Under the pieces are notes generated by a model, which did not search any database, was not told the origin of the DNA, and was given only the letters and a program-made list of their open reading frames with translations. This document shows, in pieces, positions 26,723-35,964 of a stretch of 64,000 nt of DNA (its first letter is position 1; each line of letters begins with the position of its first letter). Source of the DNA: Shimia haliotis (lineage in GTDB: Bacteria > Pseudomonadota > Alphaproteobacteria > Rhodobacterales > Rhodobacteraceae); NCBI RefSeq assembly GCF_900114415.1, contig NZ_FOSZ01000002.1, positions 186,001 to 250,000 of the forward strand, in the 5' to 3' direction. A program made the translations under genes and the position numbers.

Positions 26723-27489
26723 CCGACACCCCCTCTTCTTTGGACAAGGCCGAAACCCTACGCGCCCTGCATATCCCGGGCACCCCCCTTGTGCTTTACA
26801 ACATCTGGGACGCAGGCAGCGCCGGTGCCGTCGCCAAAGCTGGCGCCAAAGCGCTGGCCACCGGTAGCTGGTCCGTGGCCGAAGCACAGGGGTTTCGCGA
26901 TGGCGAGACCCTGCCGATGGAGTTTCTTCTTTCCATCGTTGAACGCATCGTCGCCACCAACGACCTGCCCCTGTCTGTGGATTTCGAAGGCGGCTATGCA
27001 ATTGCCCCTGATGACGTCACGCTGAACGTCGAGCGCCTTATTTCCGCGGGCGCTGTGGGTCTCAATTTCGAAGACCGCGTCGTCAAAGGCAAAGGTCTGC
27101 ACGCGGTTGATGCACAAGCAGCCCGCGTTGCCGCTGTACGGGCCGCCGGAAACCACACAGGCATACCAATCGTCATCAATGCGCGCACCGACCTGTTCCT
27201 GCAATCCAAACCCGAAGATCATGCCAGCCACATCGCCGAAGCACTGGAACGCGCCCACGCCTACGCCGAAGCAGGGGGCGACAGTTTCTTTGTGCCAGGC
27301 CTGTCTGACCCAGACCTTATCCAAAAAGTCTGCGCCCAAAGCCCCTTGCCTGTGAACGTGATGCTGCGCGATGTGACCGCGCAGGTTGCCCCGTTGGCCG
27401 CTTTGGGCGTCGGCCGTATCAGCTTTGGCCCGACACCCTATGCGGTTGCCATGAACGCCATCACCGAACAGGCGAAGGCGTTTTACTGA
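26719..27489 (+). CDS. Isocitrate lyase / PEP mutase family enzyme
   Basis: 256-aa alpha/beta barrel of the PEP mutase/isocitrate lyase superfamily. VLYNIWDAGSAGAVAKAGAKALATGSWSVA, LPLSVDFEGGYA with metal-binding acidic residues, GLNFEDRV and IVINARTDLFL are the expected core strands. The isocitrate-lyase KKCGH motif is absent, so a C-C or P-C bond lyase of a small oxo acid is more likely than true isocitrate lyase. The four-base ATGA overlap with ada puts it under alkylation-response control, which is unexpected for its chemistry. Confidence 0.87.
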   Translation: MTDTPSSLDKAETLRALHIPGTPLVLYNIWDAGSAGAVAKAGAKALATGSWSVAEAQGFRDGETLPMEFLLSIVERIVATNDLPLSVDFEGGYAIAPDDVTLNVERLISAGAVGLNFEDRVVKGKGLHAVDAQAARVAAVRAAGNHTGIPIVINARTDLFLQSKPEDHASHIAEALERAHAYAEAGGDSFFVPGLSDPDLIQKVCAQSPLPVNVMLRDVTAQVAPLAALGVGRISFGPTPYAVAMNAITEQAKAFY

Positions 27490-27585
27490 ACCGTTGGGAA
27501 ACAGCCGGCGGCGCGTTTCCGCGCGGAAGTACCGAATGCGCCGCTCCGGATGGTTGCCTGTCCTTGTCTCTGTTAGGTTCGCCCC

Positions 27586-28017
27586 ATGATCCGTGACTTC
27601 ACCCCCGCCGACACCGACGCCGTTGTCGCGATCTACACCGACGCCAGCCTGAAAGCGCACGCTTTCTTGGGGCGCGAGCGCATCGCGCAGTTCGCCCAGA
27701 TGGTGCGCGACATCTATATCCCCATGGCCGACACCCGCGTTTTTGGACAGAACGGGGTGGTCCTTGGCTTCATCTCAGTTTTGGAAGGCCGAGAAGTTGG
27801 TGGGTTCTTTGTGGCCCCTAACCAGATGGGCAAAGGCATCGGCCAAGCCCTGATGCGCGATGCGGTGACGCGTTTTGGCACGTTGGAACTCAGCGTGTTT
27901 GAGGACAACCCCATCGGGCGGCGGTTTTATGAGAAGTTTGGCTTCAAGGAATTCGCACGCCAGGTCACGCCGGAAATTGGCGAACCGGAAATCCGGTTAA
28001 GATACACGGCCGACTGA
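27586..28017 (+). CDS. GNAT family N-acetyltransferase
   Basis: 143 aa with the GNAT fold: N-terminal MIRDFTPADTDAVVAIYTDA, acetyl-CoA pyrophosphate loop PNQMGKGIGQALMRDA and C-terminal NPIGRRFYEKFGF. The substrate is not predictable. Single gene 96 bases after the previous stop. Confidence 0.88.
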   Translation: MIRDFTPADTDAVVAIYTDASLKAHAFLGRERIAQFAQMVRDIYIPMADTRVFGQNGVVLGFISVLEGREVGGFFVAPNQMGKGIGQALMRDAVTRFGTLELSVFEDNPIGRRFYEKFGFKEFARQVTPEIGEPEIRLRYTAD

Positions 28018-28201
28018 TCCCGAAAAAACACGGGCATGCCCGTAGATTGTGCTGGGAATAAGAAAGCGGACCTTCGTCGCAAGCTGAAGTAGGGTCGGTT
28101 GTGCGGGGCGAACGGGACGTTTGCTGCGCTTGGCCGAATGTCTGGTTTATACCAGATTTACCCAAAGCATCTTTGGGTTTCAGCTGTGGAATCCAAAGAA
28201 G
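28018..28201. other. Gap with three hairpins
   Basis: No gene. Three palindromes are visible: ACGGGCATGCCCGT (28030-28043, six-A tract on its left, so a possible minus-strand terminator), TCTGGTTTATACCAGA (28141-28156) and ACCCAAAG/CTTTGGGT with a CAT loop (28160-28178). Confidence 0.5.
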
Positions 28202-28924
28202 TCACTTAGCGAGTGACAAACGGGCTCCGTTATTTTCCCAATAGGCTTTCTTTTGGCCGTGACCTCTTATCTGGGCTGTCGGATGCATAGTGCAGAAATA
28301 GGATATGCCGCCGGACTTGGCCACGTGTACGCCATCTGTTTTGTCAAAACACACACCCACGATGTCTTGCCAATGCGACAGATACTGTTTGCTGTAAAAC
28401 ACAACGTTGCGGGGCTGGTGTTCCTCGATCGCGCTTATGAGTTTAGCTTTGCGAATTGGGAGCATTGCCGCACTATAGCTAGACCGATCGAGAAGAATTG
28501 GGTCGTTTGAAAATTGGTTGTAGTGTTATACGTTTACATTGGGCGAAGGTAGTGGCAATAATTCGAGCCCGCAGGTCTTAGAGTCACTACGCAACCACCG
28601 CTCACACTGCATCATCTTGGAAGCAGAAATGTCGAATGGTTTACCCTCGGAGATCAGCTGCGCCCGAATTAGCCAATCCCATGTTTTTTGTGCAGCACGT
28701 ACCGGTGGCGTAAACAAGTGACCCTTTCCGATCGCGTGATGATACTCTGCGCAATCCTCAAGGGCACGTCTTCCACGCTTGTCCCAAGTTCCTATGCGCA
28801 TTTGGACATCTTCAAGGCTATTGCCGCCGCCTTCTTCCATTCCAATGAACCAAGTGTCGGCAGACAGATCGCCATAACCCAAGAATGAATTCATAAAATC
28901 GCTAAGCAGTTCTTGGTTTAGCAT
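28202..28924 (-). pseudogene. Uracil-DNA glycosylase-superfamily-like gene with an in-frame stop
   Basis: One continuous minus-strand frame of ~240 codons interrupted by a single TAA at 28528-28526. The first half has TWFIGMEEGGGNS (resembling the active-site loop of the UDG superfamily) and ends CGLELLPLPSPN before the stop. Immediately after the stop the same frame continues HYNQFSNDPILLDRSSYS and then a second half with NVVFYSKQYLSHW. An ATG at 28465 could restart translation of the last 87 residues. The frame is otherwise intact, so this is a recent nonsense mutation, a readthrough case or a sequence error. GC content is lower than in the surrounding core genes, suggesting acquired DNA. 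The family assignment is moderate. Confidence 0.6.
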
Positions 28925-29125
28925 ATTTCCCGCTGTGGATTTTTTGACGCATTCAACCAACTATTCTGGTGGAATAATTCCACGTTGTCTTTTTTTGTTG
29001 ATAGCAGACATTCGGACACTTTGAAGCATTTGGTACTTTGGGCTCAAAGCGGTCCACTGCTGCGACCGGCCAAATATCCCCATAGAAATTATCAAAGCCA
29101 ACACAAAACACTGCCGCCCAAAAGA

Positions 29126-29153
29126 GAAACCCCGCCGTTTCCGGCGGGGTTTC
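29126..29153 (-). terminator. Bidirectional terminator after rpsA
   Basis: A perfect 12-bp stem GAAACCCCGCCG/CGGCGGGGTTTC with a TTTC loop, T tracts on both sides (TTTTT on plus, CTTTT on minus), 28 bases beyond the rpsA stop. Confidence 0.9.
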
Positions 29154-29180
29154 TTTTTGCTTCAAAAGAAGAAGGTCGAC

Positions 29181-30860
29181 TTATTCGTCGCCGGTCTTCA
29201 GTGCGGCGCCGAGGATATCGCCCAGCGATGCACCGGAGTCCGAGGAACCATACTGTTCCACGGCTTCTTTCTCTTCTGCGATCTCGCGTGCTTTGATCGA
29301 CAGGCCAAGACGACGGGTCTTGCTGTCAACGTTGGTCACGCGCACGTCGATCTTGTCGCTGACGGAGAAACGCTCGGGGCGCTGCTCTGCGCGATCACGC
29401 GACAGGTCGGAGCGGCGGATGAAGGACTTCATGCCTTCGTATTCCACTTCGATCCCGCCATCCTCGATGGCTGTCACGTTCACAGTGATGATCGAGCCGC
29501 GCTTCACGCCACCAACCGCTTCTGCGAACTTGTCGCCACCCAGTGCTTTGATCGAGAGCGAGATGCGCTCTTTGTCAACGTCCACTTCGGAGACAACGGC
29601 CTGAACCACGTCGTTCTTGTGGTAGTTCTGGATCGCATCTTCGCCGCGCTCGTCCCAAGACAGGTCGGAGAGGTGAACCATGCCGTCGATCTCGCCAGGC
29701 AAGCCGATGAACAGACCGAATTCGGTGATGTTCTTGACTTCGCCTTCGACTTCGGTGCCCTCGGGGTGTGTTTCTGCAAACACTTCCCACGGGTTGCGCA
29801 TGGTCTGCTTGAGACCAAGGGAAACGCGGCGCTTGGCGCCGTCGATTTCCAGCACCATGACGTCCACTTCCTGAGAGGTGGAAACGATCTTGCCGGGGTG
29901 TACGTTCTTTTTGGTCCAAGACATTTCGGACACGTGAACCAGACCTTCAACACCGGGCTCGAGCTCAACAAATGCACCGTAATCGGTGATGTTGGTCACG
30001 CGGCCTTTGTGCACAGACTCCAGCGGATACTTCGCAGCAACCAGATCCCATGGATCTTCTTGCAGCTGCTTCATGCCGAGGCTGATGCGGTGGGTCTCTT
30101 TGTTGATCTTGATGACCTGAACCTTAACGGTTTCGCCGATCGTCAGGATCTCAGAGGGGTGGTTCACACGGCGCCATGCCATGTCTGTGACGTGCAGCAG
30201 GCCGTCAACGCCGCCGAGGTCAACAAACGCACCGTATTCGGTGATGTTCTTGACCACACCGTCGACCGCTTGGCCTTCGGACAGGTTGCCGATGACTTCT
30301 GCGCGCTGTTCGGCGCGGGACTCTTCGAGGATCGCACGACGCGAAACCACGATGTTGCCACGACGACGATCCATTTTCAGGATCTGGAAAGGCTGCTTCA
30401 GACCCATCAGAGGGCCAGCGTCGCGCACGGGGCGCACGTCAACTTGCGAGCCGGGCAGGAAGGCCACAGCGCCGCCGAGGTCGACAGTGAAGCCGCCTTT
30501 GACGCGACCGAAGATCGCGCCTTCGACGCGTGCATCGTCTGCGTATGCTTTTTCCAGGCGGTCCCATGCTTCTTCACGGCGGGCCATCTCACGAGAAATA
30601 ACCGCTTCGCCGCGGGCATTTTCAGCCGCGCGCAGGTACACTTCCACTTCGTCGCCAACAGCGATCTCGGGAGCTTCACCAGGATTTGCGAATTCTTTTA
30701 CGTCAACGCGGCCTTCCATTTTGTAGCCGACGTCGATGATGGCTTGGCCCGCTTCAACTGCGATGACCGTACCTTTGACAACAGAACCCTCTTCGGGTGT
30801 GTCCATTTCGAAGCTTTCTTGCAGGAGGGCTTCGAATTCCTCCATAGTTGTATCAGCCAT
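29181..30860 (-). CDS. rpsA: 30S ribosomal protein S1
   Basis: 559 aa with six S1 RNA-binding repeats, each with the VxGxVxxIxxxGxFVxL pattern; the clearest are KNITEYGAFVDLGGVDGLLHVTDM, TNITDYGAFVELEPGVEGLVHVSEM and KNITEFGLFIGLPGEIDGMVHLSDL. Brings mRNA to the 30S subunit. AGGAAA lies nine bases before ATG 30860. In related genomes rpsA lies between cmk and ihfB; here both neighbours are separated by inserted blocks. Confidence 0.98.
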   Translation of the reverse strand: MADTTMEEFEALLQESFEMDTPEEGSVVKGTVIAVEAGQAIIDVGYKMEGRVDVKEFANPGEAPEIAVGDEVEVYLRAAENARGEAVISREMARREEAWDRLEKAYADDARVEGAIFGRVKGGFTVDLGGAVAFLPGSQVDVRPVRDAGPLMGLKQPFQILKMDRRRGNIVVSRRAILEESRAEQRAEVIGNLSEGQAVDGVVKNITEYGAFVDLGGVDGLLHVTDMAWRRVNHPSEILTIGETVKVQVIKINKETHRISLGMKQLQEDPWDLVAAKYPLESVHKGRVTNITDYGAFVELEPGVEGLVHVSEMSWTKKNVHPGKIVSTSQEVDVMVLEIDGAKRRVSLGLKQTMRNPWEVFAETHPEGTEVEGEVKNITEFGLFIGLPGEIDGMVHLSDLSWDERGEDAIQNYHKNDVVQAVVSEVDVDKERISLSIKALGGDKFAEAVGGVKRGSIITVNVTAIEDGGIEVEYEGMKSFIRRSDLSRDRAEQRPERFSVSDKIDVRVTNVDSKTRRLGLSIKAREIAEEKEAVEQYGSSDSGASLGDILGAALKTGDE

Positions 30861-31313
30861 GTGGCGTCATTTCCTTTTCAAACGTTTTATCTGGCCGCAC
30901 GGTTGTCTCCGTCGGTCTTGGTTGCCATTGGTCTGCGGCGCGCCATCATCGAGAAAAACACAAAAAACAAAGAAGGGCCGGCATGTGCGCGACCCTGCTC
31001 GTCTCGATGTGTCTGGCATTTGCGCCTTATAGACAGGCCGCCATATAGCGTTGTTTTGTGAGGGTCGCAAGAGGATTCGGGCTGTTGAAACTTGCTGCCA
31101 AACTCAATGCGATCTCTCGGCATGAGGCGACCTGCCAATCTGCTCTGGCAGCGCAAAATCCCGACTGGCGCGGCGGCCGCCTTGCACCCCCGCGCCCCTG
31201 CCCGCCAAATTCCACCTTTTCTACCCACAATCACGCGGGACAAATCGGCTCCGCTCATGCAATATCGGCGACATTGAACCCAAAGACCGTTTTCGCCCAT
31301 TTGGAGCCTCCCA
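30861..31313. other. Divergent gap rpsA / HAD hydrolase
   Basis: 453 bases with no supported gene. It must carry the rpsA promoter and 5' leader (minus) and the promoter of the HAD gene (plus). An A/T-rich stretch near 30950-30980 could be the rpsA promoter side. I see no convincing leader structure. Confidence 0.4.
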
Positions 31314-32291
31314 ATGCGTTTTCTTCTTTCTCTTTTCGTTTCGTTTCTTGTGACCACAACCGCCAGTATGAGTTTCGCCGACCCGCTTCCCTCGTGGAAC
31401 GCAGGTGATACCAAATCCGCCATCATCAGCTTCGTCGAAAGCGTCACGGATCCCGCGTCAGACAGCTACGTCACACCCGCCGACCGCATTGCCGTTTTTG
31501 ACAACGACGGCACACTCTGGGCGGAACAGCCGATCTATTTCCAGATTGCCTTTGCCGTCGATCAGGCCAAGAAAATGGACCCTGCCGACCTCACCTCTGA
31601 CGCGCTCAAGGCCGCCGCCGCTGGGGATGTAGAAGGCATGCTCGCCACAGGAAAATCCGGCCTGCTGGAAATTCTCGCGGCCTCCCACACCGGCATGAGT
31701 GTCACCGACTTCAAAGCCAGCGTCGAAGCTTGGCTCAAAGAGGCCCGCCATCCCGACACCGGTCGCCCTTATGACCAGATGATCTATCAGCCCATGCTGG
31801 AACTGTTGCGCTATTTGCGCGACGAAGGCTTTGCCACCTATATCGTATCCGGCGGTGGCATCGACTTTATCCGCGTTCTTTCCCCCGACGCCTATGGCAT
31901 CCCGCCAAAACAGGTGGTCGGCTCCTCGCTGGTCAGCGAATACATCGTCGCAGAAGGCGCTCCGATGCTGATGAAATCACCCGAGCTGTTCTTTAATGAT
32001 GACAAAGCCGGCAAACCCGTCGCCATCAACCACCATATCGGGCAACGCCCCATCTTTGCCGGAGGAAACTCAGACGGCGATTTTGAAATGCTGGAATGGA
32101 CCACATCCGGCGACGGTCCCGCTTTTGCGCTCTATGTGCACCACACGGATGCCGATCGCGAATACGCTTACGATCGCGAAGGCCACATCGGCGTTTTGAA
32201 CCGTGGCCTTGATGAAGGCCCCGAACGCGGTTGGGTTTTCGCCGATATGGCCAAGGACTGGGCGGTGATATTTCCGGCTCAAGCCCAATAA
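31314..32291 (+). CDS. Secreted HAD-family phosphatase
   Basis: 325 aa with a Sec signal peptide (MRFLLSLFVSFLVTTTASMSFA) and then a haloacid dehalogenase fold. Motif I FDNDGTLW holds the nucleophile Asp; motif II is YIVSGGG; a late GNSDGDFEM holds the motif IV acidic pair. This resembles periplasmic phosphoserine-phosphatase-like acid phosphatases. GGAG lies nine bases upstream of the ATG. Periplasmic location with a HAD catalytic site suggests phosphate scavenging from organic phosphate. Confidence 0.88.
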   Translation: MRFLLSLFVSFLVTTTASMSFADPLPSWNAGDTKSAIISFVESVTDPASDSYVTPADRIAVFDNDGTLWAEQPIYFQIAFAVDQAKKMDPADLTSDALKAAAAGDVEGMLATGKSGLLEILAASHTGMSVTDFKASVEAWLKEARHPDTGRPYDQMIYQPMLELLRYLRDEGFATYIVSGGGIDFIRVLSPDAYGIPPKQVVGSSLVSEYIVAEGAPMLMKSPELFFNDDKAGKPVAINHHIGQRPIFAGGNSDGDFEMLEWTTSGDGPAFALYVHHTDADREYAYDREGHIGVLNRGLDEGPERGWVFADMAKDWAVIFPAQAQ

Positions 32292-32335
32292 CGCACGGCA
32301 ATTACCCCAAATACGTGAGCGGGACTAAGGCCCGC

Positions 32336-33229
32336 TCACACCACCCCTTCCGGCACGACCGCGTTCTGACTCCACTGTTTGGGCGACTGGCCATAGGCGC
32401 GCTTGAACTCGCGGCTGAACTGTGACGCGCTCAAGTATCCCACATCCATAGCGGCCGTGCTCACCGGCGCGCCTTGGGCGATCTTCATCGCCGCAGAATT
32501 CAGGCGCATCGACTTCACAAACTGAATTGGGGACATGGTGGTGGCCTGTTTGAACTTGCGGTGAAACACCGCGCGGCTCATGCCCACCTCTGACGCCAAG
32601 GTGTCAATCGTGACGGTTTCGTCCAACCTTGTGGACAGAAACGCAATGCTGCGCGCGATTTCGTTGCCAACCCCAAAGGCCCGCCGCGCACTCTCGCCTG
32701 CTTCCCCCTTGAGCACCGCAAAATACAATTCCCGCAGCCGCCCTGCTCCCAACATGGCGGCATCGGCTGGCGAGTCTGTCAATTGCACCAACCGCAACAA
32801 GGCGTCTGAAAATCCGACATCCCACCGCGCCAATGCCACCCCTTGTGGCACCGCTCCACCCTTGGACGTGCGCACCCCATGAGGCGCGTTCTCCATCTCG
32901 ATTGCAAGTTCGGTCATCACGCGGGTATCAAGCGAAACCGACACGCCCAGCAACGGTGTCTCTGGCGACGCCTCCGGTGTGCCGGCCTCTGCTGGCATCG
33001 ACATAGAACAACACATGTAACGCTCGCTGTCATAGACGTGGCGCGCGCCATCCAGCACCGCCTCTTTGGCGCCGCTGACAATCGCCACCACCGAAGGCTC
33101 ATAGACCGCCGGAACGCAGGGCATCGCCGAGGTCACGCGAAACAATTGCACGCCGTTTATGGCCGTCTCCACCAGCCCGTCCTCTTGCAGACGACGGTCA
33201 AGGATCTCTCGGATCTGATCTTTGCTCAT
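32336..33229 (-). CDS. AraC-family transcriptional regulator
   Basis: 297 aa: an N-terminal AraC_N-type sensing domain (PSVVAIVSGAKEAVLDGARHVYDSERYMCCSMSMP) and a C-terminal double HTH (IDTLASEVGMSRAVFHRKFKQATTMSPIQFVKSMRL, then VGYLSASQFSREFKRAYGQSP). The inducer is unknown. The convergent HAD gene and the parallel alpha/beta hydrolase are its nearest neighbours; targets cannot be named. Confidence 0.92.
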   Translation of the reverse strand: MSKDQIREILDRRLQEDGLVETAINGVQLFRVTSAMPCVPAVYEPSVVAIVSGAKEAVLDGARHVYDSERYMCCSMSMPAEAGTPEASPETPLLGVSVSLDTRVMTELAIEMENAPHGVRTSKGGAVPQGVALARWDVGFSDALLRLVQLTDSPADAAMLGAGRLRELYFAVLKGEAGESARRAFGVGNEIARSIAFLSTRLDETVTIDTLASEVGMSRAVFHRKFKQATTMSPIQFVKSMRLNSAAMKIAQGAPVSTAAMDVGYLSASQFSREFKRAYGQSPKQWSQNAVVPEGVV

Positions 33230-33379
33230 GGGTTGTATTTAATTGCCGGTTGTGGCGCAGTCCAACCCCGTCGATACAAATGGGCAAAAATGCGCGATGA
33301 AACAGCATCAAATCAGCCCAAAACGATCTGTATTTACTCAAAAAAGTGCGTACCGGCACTGTGCTAACCGTTCTTTGCC

Positions 33380-34225
33380 TCACTCAGACGTCAAAAACGC
33401 CGCCGCCGCCGCCAGCGCTTGATCTGCCTCCGGCGTCACTGAGCTATACATCTGATAGCAATGCATCAAACCGTCACTTTCCCGCAATGTCACCGGCACC
33501 GATTGCTCCTGCAATGCCGCCACCATTCGGGTGGAATGATCATAAAGCCGCTCTGTCTTGTCGACCTGAAACAACATTTTGGGCCCGCCGGAAAAAGTGC
33601 CAAACAGCGGCGACACCTCCGGATTGTGCGGATCCGCGTCGCCGACATAGGCCGCATTGCCACGCAGCACAAAACGTCTTGGCAATAGCGCGTCCTTAGC
33701 GGCGTTAGCCTCAAAGGACGGCGACCGCCCCGTCAAATCCGTCACCGGAGAAAACACCGCGACCGCGGAAGGCGCAGCCTTCTCCTTGGCCAAAACACGA
33801 TGGGTCAACGCCAAGGCCAAACAGCCCCCCGCACTGTCGCCCGCCACCGACACCTGCGCCGCACCATAGGCCTCTTGCAAAAACCGCAAAGCCGCCTCGG
33901 CGTCGTTCAGAGCCGCCGGAAAAGGATGCTCAGGCGCCTTGCGGTAATCAAGGAAATAAACCGCACAACCAGCGGCATGGGCCAGCCCGGACAACAGGGC
34001 CTTGTAGTCCCGCAAACCACCGATCATGAATGCGCCACCATGTAGATACAGCACCGCCTTGCCCGACTTCCGCCCGTTCGGCGCCACGCGGATCATCCCC
34101 GCCTGTCCCGCCACCGGTTCAAAGCTCACGTCCCTGCGTACCTTATGCATAGTCATCGCATTCACCGCCGCAACAGACCGAAGAACCGCAGGCCATGGCA
34201 AAGCTGCCAACAAGGGTTTCTGCAT
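33380..34225 (-). CDS. Alpha/beta hydrolase, HSL-type esterase
   Basis: Hormone-sensitive-lipase family carboxylesterase. The oxyanion-hole HGGAF, nucleophile GDSAGG, a late Asp (VDKTERLYDHS region) and His (LMHCYQM) make the catalytic set. The start is uncertain: ATG 34225 (MQKPLLAALPW) gives 281 aa; the frame is open upstream to a TTG at 34348, and homologous N-termini suggest up to a dozen more residues (a TTG at 34249). No clear ribosome site marks any of these. Confidence 0.85.
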   Translation of the reverse strand: MQKPLLAALPWPAVLRSVAAVNAMTMHKVRRDVSFEPVAGQAGMIRVAPNGRKSGKAVLYLHGGAFMIGGLRDYKALLSGLAHAAGCAVYFLDYRKAPEHPFPAALNDAEAALRFLQEAYGAAQVSVAGDSAGGCLALALTHRVLAKEKAAPSAVAVFSPVTDLTGRSPSFEANAAKDALLPRRFVLRGNAAYVGDADPHNPEVSPLFGTFSGGPKMLFQVDKTERLYDHSTRMVAALQEQSVPVTLRESDGLMHCYQMYSSVTPEADQALAAAAAFLTSE

Positions 34226-34392
34226 CAGACGCGCATGAAGATTGACCAAACGCTGTTTTCTGGAAATTTGGGTCAAAAGAAAAATTTCGTGCTTGAGGGG
34301 AAGCAAAATCCAAGGCCATGCTCGAGGCCGCGCCTTTACCCTAGTCAATTAATTCCGCAACGAAAGCACAGCCTCGCATAGGTTGCGCAAGG

Positions 34393-34653
34393 TCATGCAT
34401 TTGGGTGCAGAACCATCGCGGACCGGTCCTTTTTTAACATCGCCGACTCAACCGCCCCAAGTCGGGCAAGCGCGGCCTGCGGCGTCGTCGCACCGCCCGC
34501 TTTCAACCATATCTTCTTTGCCGAAGCTGGGCTCCAAGGCAAAGCAGCCCCGCGCAACCAGCACCGCAGATCTGCGGGCAAGGCGTCGTAAGACCTCATC
34601 GTATCCCCTGGACGAGACCGGCGGCGAAGGCTGCTTTGGAGATTTTTGGACAT
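34393..34653 (-). CDS. Small DUF6525-like protein
   Basis: 86 aa, basic at the N-terminus (MSKNLQSSLRRRSR) with a conserved-looking core MRSYDALPADLRCWLRGAALPWSPASAKKIWLKA. I associate this pattern with the Rhodobacteraceae-restricted DUF6525 family of unknown function. ATG 34653 is preferred; ATG 34668 is five codons upstream. Confidence 0.65.
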   Translation of the reverse strand: MSKNLQSSLRRRSRPGDTMRSYDALPADLRCWLRGAALPWSPASAKKIWLKAGGATTPQAALARLGAVESAMLKKDRSAMVLHPNA

Positions 34654-34787
34654 GGCAGGGTATTGCATCGTGTTGGATGGAGTTTATGCAATGTTATTAC
34701 ATTGCAATAAATCCTAAGACAACCCCGCAAACCAAATCAGCGGCGCCCGATCCGGACGCCGCTGCTGCTCAAATCTCTGAACCGGAG

Positions 34788-35423
34788 TTACCCGATTTTT
34801 TTGATCATCTCGTCTTTTGCCTTACGCACTTTCGGCATCGGCAGCAGCCAATCCGCGCCTTCCTGACGATAGCCCAGCGGCAAAAGCGTAACCGATTTCA
34901 AGCCCAGTTCTTTCAGGCCCATGATCTCGTCCACAGCGTTGGCGTCAAACCCTTCCATCGGGCAGCTGTCTACGCCCAACTCAGCCGCTGCCAGCATGGC
35001 AAAGCCCAGCGCAATATAGGCCTGACGGGCGGCGTGGTCATGGTTCACGGTCTCCTCGCGCGGCAAATACACCGACTTGAGGTTCTCATAGTACTGACCC
35101 AACATCGGGTTTTCGCCGCGCAACTCTTCCATATGAGCGCGCACCGCGTCGATACGCTCCGCCGAGTAGTTGTCCCAAGCGGCAAAAACCAACAAGTGCG
35201 ATCCTTCGGTGATCTGGCTCTGGTCCCAACCCACTTTCCGGATTTTTTCGCGCATGTCGTCGTTGGTCACGACAAACACCTCAAACGGCTGCGTGCCACT
35301 GGACGTCGGGGCCATACGGATGGCCTCCAGAATGGCCTCCACATTTTCCTCGGAAACCGACTTCGCCGGGTCCATTTTCTTTGTGGCATAGCGCCAGTCC
35401 ATCAGCTCTTTCAATGTGCTCAT
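34788..35423 (-). CDS. NfsB-type NAD(P)H nitroreductase/oxidoreductase
   Basis: 211-aa FMN nitroreductase fold: MDWRYATKKMD, EAILEAIRMAPTSSGTQPFEVFVV (FMN phosphate loop), QAYIALGFAMLAAAELGVDSCPMEGFD and a C-terminal LLPLGYRQEGADWLLPMPKVRKAKDEMI. Reduces nitroaromatics, quinones or similar electrophiles. GGGAAAG seven bases before ATG 35423 decides the start. Divergent from an HxlR regulator, a classic stress-response pairing. Confidence 0.9.
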   Translation of the reverse strand: MSTLKELMDWRYATKKMDPAKSVSEENVEAILEAIRMAPTSSGTQPFEVFVVTNDDMREKIRKVGWDQSQITEGSHLLVFAAWDNYSAERIDAVRAHMEELRGENPMLGQYYENLKSVYLPREETVNHDHAARQAYIALGFAMLAAAELGVDSCPMEGFDANAVDEIMGLKELGLKSVTLLPLGYRQEGADWLLPMPKVRKAKDEMIKKIG

Positions 35424-35478
35424 TGTCATCTTTCCCTGCACCCCGCCCGCGCTCACCATGAGCGCCCTAAAGGGGTGG

Positions 35479-35502
35479 TATATTTCTGTAACCGGAGATA
35501 TA
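35479..35502. promoter_or_regulatory. Candidate HxlR operator
   Basis: Imperfect inverted repeat TATATTTCTG-TAAC-CGGAGATATA (8 of 10 arm positions match) in the 144-base gap between the nitroreductase and hxlR genes. Its position suits autorepression and control of both genes. Confidence 0.5.
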
Positions 35503-35567
35503 TGAAGAACTGGAAAACGCCGCAAGAAGTCACATTGCGTACACCCGGTCACAAAAAGGGAACCACC

Positions 35568-35957
35568 ATGCCCAAGGACACAGCCAAAGGCGGAAACTGC
35601 CCGGATTGCAGCCGCATCAACGAGGTTATCAGCCGCGTTGGCGACCGCTGGTCAGTGCTGATCGTGATCTCTCTTGCCCGTTATGAGACTTTGCGTTTTA
35701 ACGAACTCAAACGCCACCTCGGCATATCACAGCGCATGCTCTCTTTGACCCTGCGTGAGTTGGAGCGCGACGGGTTGGTACATAGGGAATACTACCCAAC
35801 CATCCCGCCCAAAGTGGAATATTCCCTTACCGACCTCGGCCAATCCTTCCGAGAGCCTGTGGAAACCCTTGGCCTGTGGGCGCTCAACAACCTGCCCAAT
35901 ATCGACGCCGCGCGCGAAACGTATGACTTGGAAAATCCCACCAAGGCCAGCGCCTGA
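35568..35957 (+). CDS. HxlR-family winged-helix regulator
   Basis: 129 aa: Cys pair CPDCSRINEVISRVGDRWSVLIVISLARYETLRFNELKRHLGISQRMLSLTLRELERDGLVHREYYPTIPPKVEYSLTDLG in shortened form is the whole HxlR domain. The CPDC near the N-terminus could be the redox or electrophile switch known from YodB/HypR-type members. AGGGA lies nine bases before ATG 35568. Likely represses the divergent nitroreductase. Confidence 0.93.
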   Translation: MPKDTAKGGNCPDCSRINEVISRVGDRWSVLIVISLARYETLRFNELKRHLGISQRMLSLTLRELERDGLVHREYYPTIPPKVEYSLTDLGQSFREPVETLGLWALNNLPNIDAARETYDLENPTKASA

Positions 35958-35964
35958 TCAAGAC

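Noticed and set aside
29157-31061. 634-codon plus frame opposite rpsA
   Set aside because: Shadow created by the high-GC repeat structure of the S1 gene.
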